Below, piece after piece: positions 31,516-41,000 of a stretch of DNA of 42,912 bases. The notes beneath the pieces were generated by a model. The model worked only from the letters and a program-made list of their open reading frames with translations, did not search any database and had not been told where the DNA came from. The stretch spans positions 1 through 42,912 of the forward strand of contig CALVQY010000011.1 in NCBI GenBank assembly GCA_944358355.1. Reading direction: 5' to 3'. The DNA is from an uncultured Bacilli bacterium. Its GTDB lineage: Bacteria; Bacillota_I; Bacilli_A; RF39; UBA660. The position numbers were made by a program, and so were the translations under genes. Each line of letters opens with the position of its first letter. Within the stretch, counting starts at the first letter, position 1.

Positions 31516-32211
31516 TTATAACACATCAATACTTGATTCTAACAATTCTTTTTTTACTGACTTAATATCATTATAAAATCCATTAGTCATTTTATAAAAA
31601 ATAGTATTTAACTTATCATCACTAAGTTCTAAATCACTATCTTCTTTTTCTTTAATCAAACTATCAATATCCATATCATCAAAAGAAGGTTTAGAAGCTA
31701 ATAATTCATATAATATTATTCCTAACGAATAAATATCAAAATTATAAGTTATTTTTTCTTTCTTTAACTGAGGAACAGAACAATACCTAGGAGTTCCATA
31801 ATTAGTCTTATCACCTATAAATTTTGCATTACCAAAATCTAATATATAAATATCATTATTACTAATTATTATGTTACTAGGCTTTAAATCACAATGAACG
31901 ATAAATAAATTATGAATAATCTCTATTTTTTCTAATATCTTAACAAAAATAGCAATTTTTTCTTTATCATCTTTAAATTTATATTTATTTAAAGTAACTC
32001 CATCTATATACTGATATATTATATAATGAGAATCTTTATTATCAAAAAAAAGTATTTGTGGTATAAAGTCATACTTCTTTAACAACTGCCACATATAAAG
32101 TTCATTATCTAACATTTTTATTAACTCTTCATCATTACTTTTCAATTCTTTTTTAAATAACCATTTATCATTATATAGAAATTTATCATATTTATATTTT
32201 TTATTTTCCAT
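31516..32211 (-). CDS. Hanks-type Ser/Thr kinase in the T7SS locus
   Basis: The 231-residue protein is a compact eukaryotic-like kinase. The N-lobe lacks a clear Gly-rich loop but keeps FKKEL (Lys 20/21) and a Glu in helix C (LDNELYM, residue 37). The C-lobe has HCDLKPSN (106-113), LDFGNAKF (DFG 125-127), TNYGTPRYCSVPQ as activation segment with SVPQ in place of APE, and FDIYSLGIILYELL. The catalytic Asp, Asn and DFG Asp are all present, so activity is plausible. No membrane helix or PASTA domain is present, unlike PrkC. It overlaps the previous gene by 11 bp. EssB of other T7SSb loci has a pseudokinase domain, but it is membrane-bound and catalytically dead. This protein differs, and no EssB is recognised here. 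Confidence 0.85.
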   Translation of the reverse strand: MENKKYKYDKFLYNDKWLFKKELKSNDEELIKMLDNELYMWQLLKKYDFIPQILFFDNKDSHYIIYQYIDGVTLNKYKFKDDKEKIAIFVKILEKIEIIHNLFIVHCDLKPSNIIISNNDIYILDFGNAKFIGDKTNYGTPRYCSVPQLKKEKITYNFDIYSLGIILYELLASKPSFDDMDIDSLIKEKEDSDLELSDDKLNTIFYKMTNGFYNDIKSVKKELLESSIDVL

Positions 32212-32512
32212 AAGCTTTATCTTTCTCTAACTTCTCTAAAATATCTTTTTGATTAAACAAAATCAATTCATCATTAGTTTGATTCAATTCCTTACCAGCA
32301 TAATCAATAACTCCTACATTTGGAATAACATAATCAACATATAAAACAGAAACATCAGCATTTTCTCCTTTTAATCTAACTACATCTCCAACAGATAATT
32401 TTTCAGAAAAAGTTATATTATCTTGTAAAGAATTAATGTATTCTAAATTATTTTCAACTTTTTTACCATCACTATCATTAAAGTTTAAATCATTAAAATT
32501 TGTATTATTCAT
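32201..32512 (-). CDS. DUF4176-like small protein after the effector
   Basis: The 103-residue protein has an Asn-rich start, then a beta-rich domain with GDVVRLKGENADVSVLYVDY, VGVIDYAGKEL and LILFNQKDILEKL. The order V-LKG, DY-G and LFN-DI repeats the plan of the 93-residue DUF4176 protein at 35507-35788, so I read it as a diverged second member. It overlaps the toxin stop by one base and the kinase start by 11 bp. Small proteins placed directly after a toxin are commonly its immunity protein or chaperone, so either role is possible. Confidence 0.6.
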   Translation of the reverse strand: MNNTNFNDLNFNDSDGKKVENNLEYINSLQDNITFSEKLSVGDVVRLKGENADVSVLYVDYVIPNVGVIDYAGKELNQTNDELILFNQKDILEKLEKDKAYGK

Positions 32513-35496
32513 TATTTACCTCCACTGTTCATATCTATTATTTTATTTATAATATTATTGACATAATTAGTATTATACTTATAAGAATAATTAATCATAT
32601 AATCAGGAACACCAATTTCTTTTAACGCCACAATAGTATCAACATCATCTTTAGAATAATTACCATTCATTATATTATTTTCAATTTCCTTAGTTCCTCT
32701 AATCTCTTGCAATTGATATGAAGATTTTATTAAATCTTTTGCCATATCATTTCTTAAATACTTACTATCTAAATTACCTGGAAATCTTACTCTATCTAGC
32801 GCATCAGCATCTTTTAAAATCGTAGCAATATTATATATATCATCATATTCTTCTTTATCTATATTATATTTATTAAATATTGTATCAAAAGCTTCTTTAG
32901 AATCTGCCGCTTCATGATACTCTATAATTGCAGCGATTTTATTTAAATCATCAGTACTATATTTTCCTTCCAAGTTTTCAAATACTTTATTAGCACTGAG
33001 CATAGCATGATTAGTATCAGTAGCAAGATTAATACGACCTGAATCATGAAATTTAGACGCTTCTATTAAAACATCCATCATATCACTATCTAATTTCATT
33101 TCATTCCCCATATACATTGAATATAATAAAACTCTTTCTACATGGTCTATATTATGTTCAGGAATATCAAAATTATATAAATTATTATTATTTAAATATC
33201 TAACTTCACTTTCAAATCTACCTAACAAATCATTATCTTTTAATGAATTAACAACATTATACAAATCTACTTGATTATCAAAAGAAGAATTAAATAACTT
33301 ATAATAACTTAAGTTTTGATCTATACCACTTATTTTATCTAAAGATAGTGATGAAACAACAGACTCTTCTGATGGAATCAATCTCGCTTTTAAAACCATT
33401 TGTCCATTTTCTTCATTATATCTAGGTAAAGAAGTAATCTCAAATTTATTATTTCTACCTAACAATAATTCTTGCTGACCATAATTTTTAACACCTGTAT
33501 ATTTTTCTAAATAAGCTGCTTTAGTACCTTTAGGAACTTCTATTTCTAATAATATAGGACGTCTATTAGCAATATTCATAGGTATTAAAGATGTACTAAC
33601 AAAAGCACTATCATCAAATGTTTGTCCAACATCAAATGTACTAATCTTATTACCATTTAAGAATAATCCATCTACTCCTCTATAAACAGTTAAATTTTCT
33701 TTTAAAGGAGAAGATTTTTCTATTATAGAATCCATCTTATTAATAAATTTTGATAAATCTGTATATTGATATAACTTATCAAACTTTGAAATATCTTCAA
33801 AACTTCTTCCAATGTACTCACTCATAGCAGAATAACTTGTTCCATCAAATTGATGTCCTGAAAACATTGTTTTTGTTTTTCGTAAATAAGCTGTTAAAGC
33901 TGGACCAGCAGCATGTGTATAAGCCTGTATTAAATCTTGTTCAGCCTCAGTATAGCCATTAATTTTATCATTCATTATAAGCTTCTTTAGTGTTTTTCTA
34001 TCACTTCTAGATAAATATTTAGAATAATCATCATAAATTAAATTAAAATCTAACTCTCTTACTGGAGTATCTTTTATATAATCAACAACATTCATAATTT
34101 CTTCTTGTAAAGTCGGATTTTTAGCCTTACCATAAATAGATTCTAATTTACTAACAAAAAATTGTTTTGGATCATCAAAATAAGCAGCAATTTCACTTTG
34201 ATCAGTAAATATTTTTGAATTAGTATCGATATTTTTAATTGACGCTAATTCTTCTGTTATAGCATCATTAAATAATTTTATGGTAGGAATATCACCTTCA
34301 CTAATATTATTAAGTTTAACATCTGCTTCCTTACCTGCTTTTAGATTATTATACTTAGTATTTAAATCAAACACTTCTCCTAATCCTGATAAAGCACTAC
34401 CAATAAAAGCATTAGTTAAAACATTCTTAGCACCACCATAGTCATTAAATATTTCTCCATATTTCATAAGAAAATTATCATTACTTTGAAATTTAATATA
34501 ATTACCCGCATCATCGTAATAGCCATCTTTATAAATAGAACTAATTAAAGGTTGAATAAAGCCTTCTGCACCACCATCTAAGCCATCTAATGCTACTCTA
34601 GAGATACTGTTTAAAAGGTTAGTGTTTATTGCTTTACTACTAGCTCCAGTTAAAAATTTACCCCCTTCACCAAATAAAGTAGCACCACCTATTTTACCAC
34701 CAACAAAGAATTGTAAGCCATCCCAAAGTCCTGTACCTACACCTGCAGCAAGTCCTTCCACTGTACTAGCACCTTCACCAAAAGCTTGCTCTGTTCCTTT
34801 ACCAAAGCCTGAAATACCTGCAACTACAAAAGGACTTACAACACCAAATGTCAAAAGAGAAACACCAACAGTACCAACAACATTTCCTACTTCTTTAGAG
34901 ACATTTCTAACAGTATCAAAACCATAAGCTTCATCCTTTAACCATGTACCAAAAGATGTATTTTCATACATATCATCAAAGAAATTACCAACATGATCTA
35001 CTGCAACAAACCCTTTAGTCTGATCCCACAAATCTTCTAAATCAGATTGCCAATCACTACCTGTTAGTACACCTCCTACTACTACAGGAATGCTTACTAA
35101 ACCTGCACTAACATTCATAAGAGCATCAACTATAGATTCACCAAAATCAGCAATACCTTCAGCAAGAGATGTTTCAGCTAACGTTACAGTAGCATTAACT
35201 CTATCAAGAACATTATCTATTTTAGTAACAATAGGTGCTACATTTTCATCAACAAAATCAGTAAAATCCTGATACCATTCAAACTCTCCTAAGACATTAT
35301 CTATTTTTTCAGCAATATGAGCCCCTACTTTTTCTAAAAAGCTCTCATTATTATCATTATCAAAATCAACCTCTTCAAACTCTGAAACATAATCTTCTAG
35401 CTTAGTAGAACTAGTAGTAGAAGCTGTTTTATTATCTGTAAATATTGATGAGCTATCTATTTTAGGCATCTCATATGATTTAATTTTACTATCCAT
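32512..35496 (-). CDS. T7SS effector with ADP-ribosyltransferase and HD phosphohydrolase domains
   Basis: The 994-residue protein begins with a Ser/Thr/Asp-rich leader and a helical Gly-rich region (about 55-320) with hydrophobic stretches (GLVSIPVVVGGVL, FGVVSPFVVAGISGFG), as in translocation parts of T7SS toxins. An ADP-ribosyltransferase domain follows (about 430-715; numbering from an ATG 9 bases upstream): VYRG (Arg 609), VSTS (637-639) and GQQELLL (Gln 677, Glu 679). This is the R-S-E set with the Q-x-E form of C3-like enzymes. The C-terminal part (about 780-940) is an HD domain: HNIDHVERV, KFHDSGR (H820, D821), NHAMLSA, IEYHE and LKDADALDRVR. The start at 35496 has AGGA eight bases ahead. 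An LXG domain is not recognisable. DUF4176-type genes lie on both sides. Confidence 0.85.
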   Translation of the reverse strand: MDSKIKSYEMPKIDSSSIFTDNKTASTTSSTKLEDYVSEFEEVDFDNDNNESFLEKVGAHIAEKIDNVLGEFEWYQDFTDFVDENVAPIVTKIDNVLDRVNATVTLAETSLAEGIADFGESIVDALMNVSAGLVSIPVVVGGVLTGSDWQSDLEDLWDQTKGFVAVDHVGNFFDDMYENTSFGTWLKDEAYGFDTVRNVSKEVGNVVGTVGVSLLTFGVVSPFVVAGISGFGKGTEQAFGEGASTVEGLAAGVGTGLWDGLQFFVGGKIGGATLFGEGGKFLTGASSKAINTNLLNSISRVALDGLDGGAEGFIQPLISSIYKDGYYDDAGNYIKFQSNDNFLMKYGEIFNDYGGAKNVLTNAFIGSALSGLGEVFDLNTKYNNLKAGKEADVKLNNISEGDIPTIKLFNDAITEELASIKNIDTNSKIFTDQSEIAAYFDDPKQFFVSKLESIYGKAKNPTLQEEIMNVVDYIKDTPVRELDFNLIYDDYSKYLSRSDRKTLKKLIMNDKINGYTEAEQDLIQAYTHAAGPALTAYLRKTKTMFSGHQFDGTSYSAMSEYIGRSFEDISKFDKLYQYTDLSKFINKMDSIIEKSSPLKENLTVYRGVDGLFLNGNKISTFDVGQTFDDSAFVSTSLIPMNIANRRPILLEIEVPKGTKAAYLEKYTGVKNYGQQELLLGRNNKFEITSLPRYNEENGQMVLKARLIPSEESVVSSLSLDKISGIDQNLSYYKLFNSSFDNQVDLYNVVNSLKDNDLLGRFESEVRYLNNNNLYNFDIPEHNIDHVERVLLYSMYMGNEMKLDSDMMDVLIEASKFHDSGRINLATDTNHAMLSANKVFENLEGKYSTDDLNKIAAIIEYHEAADSKEAFDTIFNKYNIDKEEYDDIYNIATILKDADALDRVRFPGNLDSKYLRNDMAKDLIKSSYQLQEIRGTKEIENNIMNGNYSKDDVDTIVALKEIGVPDYMINYSYKYNTNYVNNIINKIIDMNSGGK

Positions 35497-35506
35497 AAAA
35501 ATCATC

Positions 35507-35788
35507 CTAATCTTTATTTATCATATTTACTAAACTATTTAATTTTTCTTTAAACTTCTTCTCCTCTTCATCAACAAGCCCCATATTAATTATTTTATCA
35601 ATCTGCTCATGATCAAATAGAAGGTTCTTATTAGCAGAAATAAATCCTTCTGGTGATAGACATCCTACATAGTCATAAATCTTATCACTACCTTCTCCTT
35701 TACAACAAAATCCATAAATCATAACTCTTTTAGTACCCCCCTTTAGTAGAACCACTGTTCCTATTGGTAAATATTTACTATTATTCAT
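35507..35788 (-). CDS. DUF4176 protein of the T7SS locus
   Basis: The 93-residue protein has LPIGTVVLLKGGTKRVMIYGF, a DYVGCLSPEGFI block and LLFDHEQIDKIINMGLVDEEEKKF. I recognise this as the DUF4176 family, a regular companion of T7SSb genes in Bacillota. Its function is unsettled. GAGGAGGAAAT precedes the ATG, and the toxin gene starts about 10 bp after its stop. The position just before the effector suggests a chaperone or targeting factor. Confidence 0.8.
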   Translation of the reverse strand: MNNSKYLPIGTVVLLKGGTKRVMIYGFCCKGEGSDKIYDYVGCLSPEGFISANKNLLFDHEQIDKIINMGLVDEEEKKFKEKLNSLVNMINKD

Positions 35789-35800
35789 AATTTCCTCCTC

Positions 35801-36061
35801 TTACTTAGCTATTAATATTAATTCACTACTATTTCTAATATCAGTATCTAATATTATTTCATTATTATTATAAACTCTAGAATTATCTTTATTTAAAAGA
35901 ATATATTCTCTATTTAAATCGAGTCTAATATTACTTAAATCCGAAATTGCTTTTATTATTAACTTCTCTACTTTCCACACTAATTCATTAACAGGAATGA
36001 AGACATCGAAAGTAGTCGCTAATCCCGGTATTATTAATTTAATTAATACTTTATTTTTCAT
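35801..36061 (-). CDS. YukD/EsaB ubiquitin-like T7SS protein
   Basis: The 86-residue protein has the beta-grasp pattern of YukD/EsaB: LIKLIIPGLATTFDVFIPVNELVWKVEKLI, then a second half with YILLNKDNSRVYNNNEIILDTDI and a final hydrophobic strand. YukD-type proteins are core or regulatory parts of T7SSb machines. Its ATG overlaps the essC stop (ATGA), so it is coupled to the ATPase. Confidence 0.82.
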   Translation of the reverse strand: MKNKVLIKLIIPGLATTFDVFIPVNELVWKVEKLIIKAISDLSNIRLDLNREYILLNKDNSRVYNNNEIILDTDIRNSSELILIAK

Positions 36062-39000
36062 ACCACTTCCTCCTCTTCATCTTTACTGATAAAATCAATA
36101 ACTTTTAAAAGTGTAGGATACCCTTCACTAATATAATAACCCATATTTTTTCTAACATCTTTATACAAGTTTCTATTCATAACCGCTAAATGTAATAAAT
36201 TCTGATCACTTATACCTCTTCCTATAAAGATACCTTCATTAGTATTAAAGCCAGCAGTAAACCAAGACTCAAAAGCACTTTGTTTAACCTTAGCAACATC
36301 ATCTGCAACGATAATACTCATTTTTTCATATTCTTTAACTTTCTTAACTAACTCTAATAGTTTATTATTGTTATTTAACTTAGAAATAAATTTACTTAAT
36401 CCATAAATTAAGATAACTCCTTCACTCTCACTTTTTGACTCTATTAGGTTAGTTAAATAGTTAATAAGCTTATCTATAATTTCAAGAAAATTATCAGTGT
36501 AATAATTAGGATATCTATTTACATCTAACTCTAAAGTCTTAGTTGCATCTATTACTATTAAGTTAGTATTTTTAAGAGAACTAATAACCATTAACAAACT
36601 TTTAATAAAGTTTGACACAACACCTATCTTATTAGCAGTTATAATATTACCAGAAAGTGCAAGTAAATCAACAGTTACAACATCTAAATCTTTCTTAGAA
36701 ATACCAATAGGTACACTTCTAAGAGTAGTTATATGTTTTTCAATATCTGGATATCTAACAAATTCAGGAAGAGTAGGTATCCTTTTCGCACTTATACTAT
36801 TCTTTTCTTTCTCTTTATCAATAAAGTCCAATAAATAATCATTTAACAAAGTTGTATCTTCTACAATACTAGCAGTCTGAAACTCATGAACACCATCATT
36901 TTTAAGATAACCTCTACCTACAATATCTCTCGGCATTGTCTTAACTCTAGTTCCAAATAGAATATTATAATCACTTACTTCTTTTAATTTAAAGGCATAG
37001 AAATTTGTAAAGTTTGTAGTTAATTTATTACGAACAGAACCTGTTGTAGATGCTGTTACAATAAATATAACTCCATAATTAGCAGAATCTCTTACTAAAT
37101 CCGATATCTCATCATAAAGATTAATATTACTTTCGGATAAAGAATCAAAATTATTTATAATTACAGCAATTACAGGTAATTTCTCATTAGTCTTAATATA
37201 ATTTAAATAACTACCTCCACTCTCTACAAATAATTTCTTTCTTAAATCTAACTCTTCTCCCAATAACTTCAACAAATTATTATATTTTTCATCTTCACCC
37301 TGAAAAACAACTCCTCCAACATGAGGTAAAGACATAAATCTTCTCATAGATTCAGAACCATAATCAATAATATAATAGTTAATTTCACTAGCATCATGAT
37401 TCTTAGTAGTTGAATAAATAATATCATTAAGTAACATTTCTTTTTCTGTACTATCATTACCATATATTAATGTATTACCATCATTTAAAAGATTATACTT
37501 AACAACACCCTGTTCTTGTTTTTCAGGAGCATCATATTCTCCAATAACTGCTTCAATATCATAAGGAGTAACAGAAAGATTATATTTTTGTACTAAATTA
37601 TCTACTAAAATAGTATTAGGAATACTAGGAAGCCATAATCTTCTAGCTTTCTTATTAACTGTATTAGCAATATCGATAATACTCTTTAAAATATTAGATA
37701 TCTGCTCTCCCTTAGCTTCTCCTCTTGCTTCACTACTAGCTTGAATACTCTTAATAGGAGCCCCATAATCATTAATAAAGTTAATACTCTTATCAACTTG
37801 TTTAACAATTTTCTCAGATGGATAATACTTAGCCCCACACCAAGCAGACTGCCCTAAAGCAAAATACTCATCATATCCAACTTGTAAATAAAATCTACCT
37901 GTTTGTTTTAAGCTAGCTGCCTCAGGCCGTTTTAACATTTCCTTACTATCAGCAGCATCTTGAACTTTTAAACAGACTCTAAATTTAGTATTAGACCAAA
38001 TCTGATCATTAACAACACCACTAGGCTTCTGAGTAGCTAGAATCAAGTGTACTCCTAAACTACGTCCAATTCTTGCAACTGATATTAAGTTATCCATAAA
38101 ATCAGGTTGTTGACTCTTAAGTTCTGCAAACTCATCACAAATTATAAATAAATGAGGTATTGCTTCACTAAGTCTTCCTTCTTTATAAAATCTCTGATAC
38201 TTATAAATATCTATAGTACTTTCAGACAAACTATCACGAGCTTGATTAAACAATGTTTGTCTTCTTTGCAACTCACTATTAATACTAACCAAAGTTCTAT
38301 CCATCTCAGCTTTATCTAAGTTAGTAATAGTACCTGCTAAATGAGGAAGATATACACCAGTTACTTTATTTTCAAAAGCTCCTGCTAAGCCTCCACCTTT
38401 ATAATCGATTAAGATAAAAGAAACATCATCAGGACTATAATTAATACACATAGAAAGAATATAAGTAATAATAAACTCAGATTTACCACTACCAGTCATA
38501 CCAGCAATCAATCCGTGAGGACCATGATATTTTTCATGTAAATCCAAATACATCAAATCCCCATTTTCAGAAACACCAACCTCAGCTTTTAAACTAGTAG
38601 TTGCATCATTAGTATTCCATCTATTTAAAATATTAAGTTGTTCAACCTTACCAACCTTCTCCATCTCAAGAAAAGTTATCATATTAGGTAAATCTTTTAA
38701 ACCTTCTTCAAACTCTATAGGAATATTAGATAACACCTTCGTAATTTGTAACATATCAATATTATAGTTGATCTCATCAGAAAATGCTATTTGTTCTTGT
38801 TTTTCATAAGAATTCTTCAAAACACCAGAATTATTATCTCCTACTGTAATAAAGTTATTACATTTACTAGGAAGTTTACTAAGTCTATTTTCTATAATCA
38901 ACAAACTAAATCCTAAATTATCATCAGTTTCCGTAATAGTCTTAACTAAATCATATCTTTTAACCATATCATAGTCATCTATAATAACAATATAATGCGG

Positions 39001-40611
39001 TTTAAATGGCTCCTCTTTTCTAGAAGATGCCTCATTTACTCTATTATTAGCAATCATATCTAAATGTTCAGCAATATTTTTAGTAGAATCTAAATCAGTC
39101 GCAAAAAATCTAAAATCCATCTCATTTGTAAAAGTATGTTTTAAATAACGAAGATACTCCCAATCATTTTTATTTACTTCATTAGTAAAGATAACCAGTT
39201 TAATATCTTCATAACTATAGAAAGTTAATAACTGTAAAACTACATTATGAACAAAGTTAACTGCTTTATATCTTTCACCCATAACAGCAGTAGTTTTATT
39301 TTCATATAAAGAATACCCAACAGGAACATTTTCTATATATTTAAATTCTTCTACTAACTTATCAGCATTATCTCTAAGTTCACTCTCATCAATCGTAAAA
39401 CCTTCTTCAGGATATTCAATCTTAGCATCTAACTTTTCTTTACCAATACCAAGTCTAACAACAAGAAAATCACTTTGATCTACTCTCTTATCCCAAAAGT
39501 TAATACTTTTATTTTTAATAATATTCAAACATTCATTAACAGTAATTAAATTCTCATACAAAATATTTTTCTGTAACTTAGCTTCTTCCGTAAGTTCTTT
39601 TCTTTTCTCATCCAAATAAGCACTGTATTTTTTTATAAGTTCTTCTTTATGCTTCTTTTTCATTCGTCTATTATACCACTGTGTTACTAATGGCCAAACA
39701 ATCATTGATACTAACATAGCCCCACTAGTAACTAACTGTGGCCAAGATTGTTCAACTGTTGTTTGTTTTGAATAAATTCTACTAACAGTATTAAGTAACA
39801 TTGTTCCTGCCATTATTCCCATGGTAAGCATTGGACCAATAACTAAAATTAAAGGTAACTGATTATTATCATTCTCTTTTGGAGGTGCGCTTAATTTTAT
39901 CTCTTTTGTTTCAATAATCCTTCTAAGTCTAGGTGATTTTGAAAAATAATCATTCTTATCATATAAATCTACATCTTTAACCTCCATATTAACAGGACGA
40001 TCATTAATTGGAAAAGAAAATCTTTTTAAATTAGAATTATCTTTAACATTACCTACGCTATTAATTAAAATAAATCTATTCAAAAAAATAAGATTTAAAC
40101 CATATATTTCTATAACATCTCCATTTTTTATAAAATAAGGGTTAGATAAAAGAGCAATTTTATTTATATAAACAGGTAAATTATCACTTCTTTCTAACAC
40201 TAATCTTCCATCTTGAATATTTATTTTTACTTTAGAATTATTTAAATAATTACAATTATAAACAATATTAGCATCACTACTATTACCAACAATAATATTT
40301 ATGCCAGTATCATAAGTATAAGTATAAATATCAGCAATATTAAAGTCACTAACATATATCAAATAATTAACGTTATTTCTTCTTAAAACATAGAAATTAT
40401 TAGCAACTAACTTTTCTTTACTAATATATCCATTATTAGTAAGAATCTTAACATCACTAGTCTCATATAAAAACCAGCCTTCATTACTAGATTCAACATT
40501 AATTAATTTGCTTTCTTCTTCATCATTAAAATCAAAAGTATAACTTCCTGAAATTTCTTCTGGCAATTTAAAATCAATTATTTTATTAGACAAAAATAAC
40601 GTTATTTTCAT
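36058..40611 (-). CDS. essC: T7SSb FtsK/SpoIIIE-type ATPase EssC
   Basis: EssC is the membrane motor of the Bacillota type VII system. The 1517-residue protein has two N-terminal FHA-like domains (about 1-90 and 95-190, with VGNSSDANIVY and IKNGDVIEIYGLNLIFL). Two membrane helices (about 255-277 and 297-315) and a basic segment follow. Three FtsK-type ATPase domains come next. The first has GMTGSGKS (about 704-711), LIDYKGGGLAGAF and FIICDEFAEL. The second (LIYGNDSTEKEML) and third (SGNIITANKIGV) lack the Walker Lys, as is usual for EssC. AAGGAG precedes the ATG at 40611; a GTG 9 bases upstream is rejected. The promoter is at 40744-40772. Confidence 0.93.
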   Translation of the reverse strand: MKITLFLSNKIIDFKLPEEISGSYTFDFNDEEESKLINVESSNEGWFLYETSDVKILTNNGYISKEKLVANNFYVLRRNNVNYLIYVSDFNIADIYTYTYDTGINIIVGNSSDANIVYNCNYLNNSKVKINIQDGRLVLERSDNLPVYINKIALLSNPYFIKNGDVIEIYGLNLIFLNRFILINSVGNVKDNSNLKRFSFPINDRPVNMEVKDVDLYDKNDYFSKSPRLRRIIETKEIKLSAPPKENDNNQLPLILVIGPMLTMGIMAGTMLLNTVSRIYSKQTTVEQSWPQLVTSGAMLVSMIVWPLVTQWYNRRMKKKHKEELIKKYSAYLDEKRKELTEEAKLQKNILYENLITVNECLNIIKNKSINFWDKRVDQSDFLVVRLGIGKEKLDAKIEYPEEGFTIDESELRDNADKLVEEFKYIENVPVGYSLYENKTTAVMGERYKAVNFVHNVVLQLLTFYSYEDIKLVIFTNEVNKNDWEYLRYLKHTFTNEMDFRFFATDLDSTKNIAEHLDMIANNRVNEASSRKEEPFKPHYIVIIDDYDMVKRYDLVKTITETDDNLGFSLLIIENRLSKLPSKCNNFITVGDNNSGVLKNSYEKQEQIAFSDEINYNIDMLQITKVLSNIPIEFEEGLKDLPNMITFLEMEKVGKVEQLNILNRWNTNDATTSLKAEVGVSENGDLMYLDLHEKYHGPHGLIAGMTGSGKSEFIITYILSMCINYSPDDVSFILIDYKGGGLAGAFENKVTGVYLPHLAGTITNLDKAEMDRTLVSINSELQRRQTLFNQARDSLSESTIDIYKYQRFYKEGRLSEAIPHLFIICDEFAELKSQQPDFMDNLISVARIGRSLGVHLILATQKPSGVVNDQIWSNTKFRVCLKVQDAADSKEMLKRPEAASLKQTGRFYLQVGYDEYFALGQSAWCGAKYYPSEKIVKQVDKSINFINDYGAPIKSIQASSEARGEAKGEQISNILKSIIDIANTVNKKARRLWLPSIPNTILVDNLVQKYNLSVTPYDIEAVIGEYDAPEKQEQGVVKYNLLNDGNTLIYGNDSTEKEMLLNDIIYSTTKNHDASEINYYIIDYGSESMRRFMSLPHVGGVVFQGEDEKYNNLLKLLGEELDLRKKLFVESGGSYLNYIKTNEKLPVIAVIINNFDSLSESNINLYDEISDLVRDSANYGVIFIVTASTTGSVRNKLTTNFTNFYAFKLKEVSDYNILFGTRVKTMPRDIVGRGYLKNDGVHEFQTASIVEDTTLLNDYLLDFIDKEKEKNSISAKRIPTLPEFVRYPDIEKHITTLRSVPIGISKKDLDVVTVDLLALSGNIITANKIGVVSNFIKSLLMVISSLKNTNLIVIDATKTLELDVNRYPNYYTDNFLEIIDKLINYLTNLIESKSESEGVILIYGLSKFISKLNNNNKLLELVKKVKEYEKMSIIVADDVAKVKQSAFESWFTAGFNTNEGIFIGRGISDQNLLHLAVMNRNLYKDVRKNMGYYISEGYPTLLKVIDFISKDEEEEVV

Positions 40612-40743
40612 ATGTAACACTCCTTATAGATACAACAAGCAACATGTTTAGTTTTAAATAAAAGTAATGATATACCTACTAATAATCTATTTTTATATTT
40701 AAACTTCCAATTTTAATTTACCATCACTCTATTTTATAAGTTA

Positions 40744-40772
40744 ATTATAGCAAAATAATTTCTTTTATTCAA
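40744..40772 (-). promoter_or_regulatory. Sigma-A promoter (extended -10) of the essC operon
   Basis: TTGAAT (40767-40772), 17-bp spacer ending TGC, TATAAT (40744-40749). The leader to the essC ATG is about 126 nt and contains no obvious riboswitch or strong hairpin. Confidence 0.75.
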
Positions 40773-40891
40773 TAACTAGAAACAAATAAAACAAACAAGA
40801 TTTTTTACTTTATCGTTATCTCAACAAATTCTTACTTTATAAATAAAGTAAAATCACATCACTATAGACTTAAACTGCTTAAAAAACTATG

Positions 40892-40987
40892 GAACAACTT
40901 AAAATTTAAAGTTCTTGTTTTATTTTTTTTTGCGTGATACTAAATTATGCCAGTATCATTTTTTGTTTTGTCCGTTTTTTAACGCAA
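40892..40987 (+). other. Two plus-strand terminator-like hairpins without a known upstream gene
   Basis: AACTT/AAGTT with a following T-rich tract (40892-40931) and TGATACT/AGTATCA with TTTTTT (40935-40964). TTGCGT (40930-40935) can also pair with ACGCAA (40982-40987) around the second. No plus-strand gene precedes them. Upstream lies an inverted repeat TTACTTTAT/ATAAAGTAA (40832-40851). A small plus-strand RNA is possible. This is the ~400-bp gap before essC; no coding frame is seen. Confidence 0.4.
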
Positions 40988-41000
40988 TTTCCTTATATAT

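Noticed and set aside
31516-32211. Calling the T7SS kinase EssB
   Set aside because: EssB has a dead kinase domain and a membrane helix; this protein has intact HCDLKPSN and DFG and no membrane helix.
34622-34927. Pro/Ala/Thr-rich plus-strand frame inside the effector gene
   Set aside because: It is the antisense reading of the Gly-rich region of the effector, with no ribosome-binding site or family similarity.
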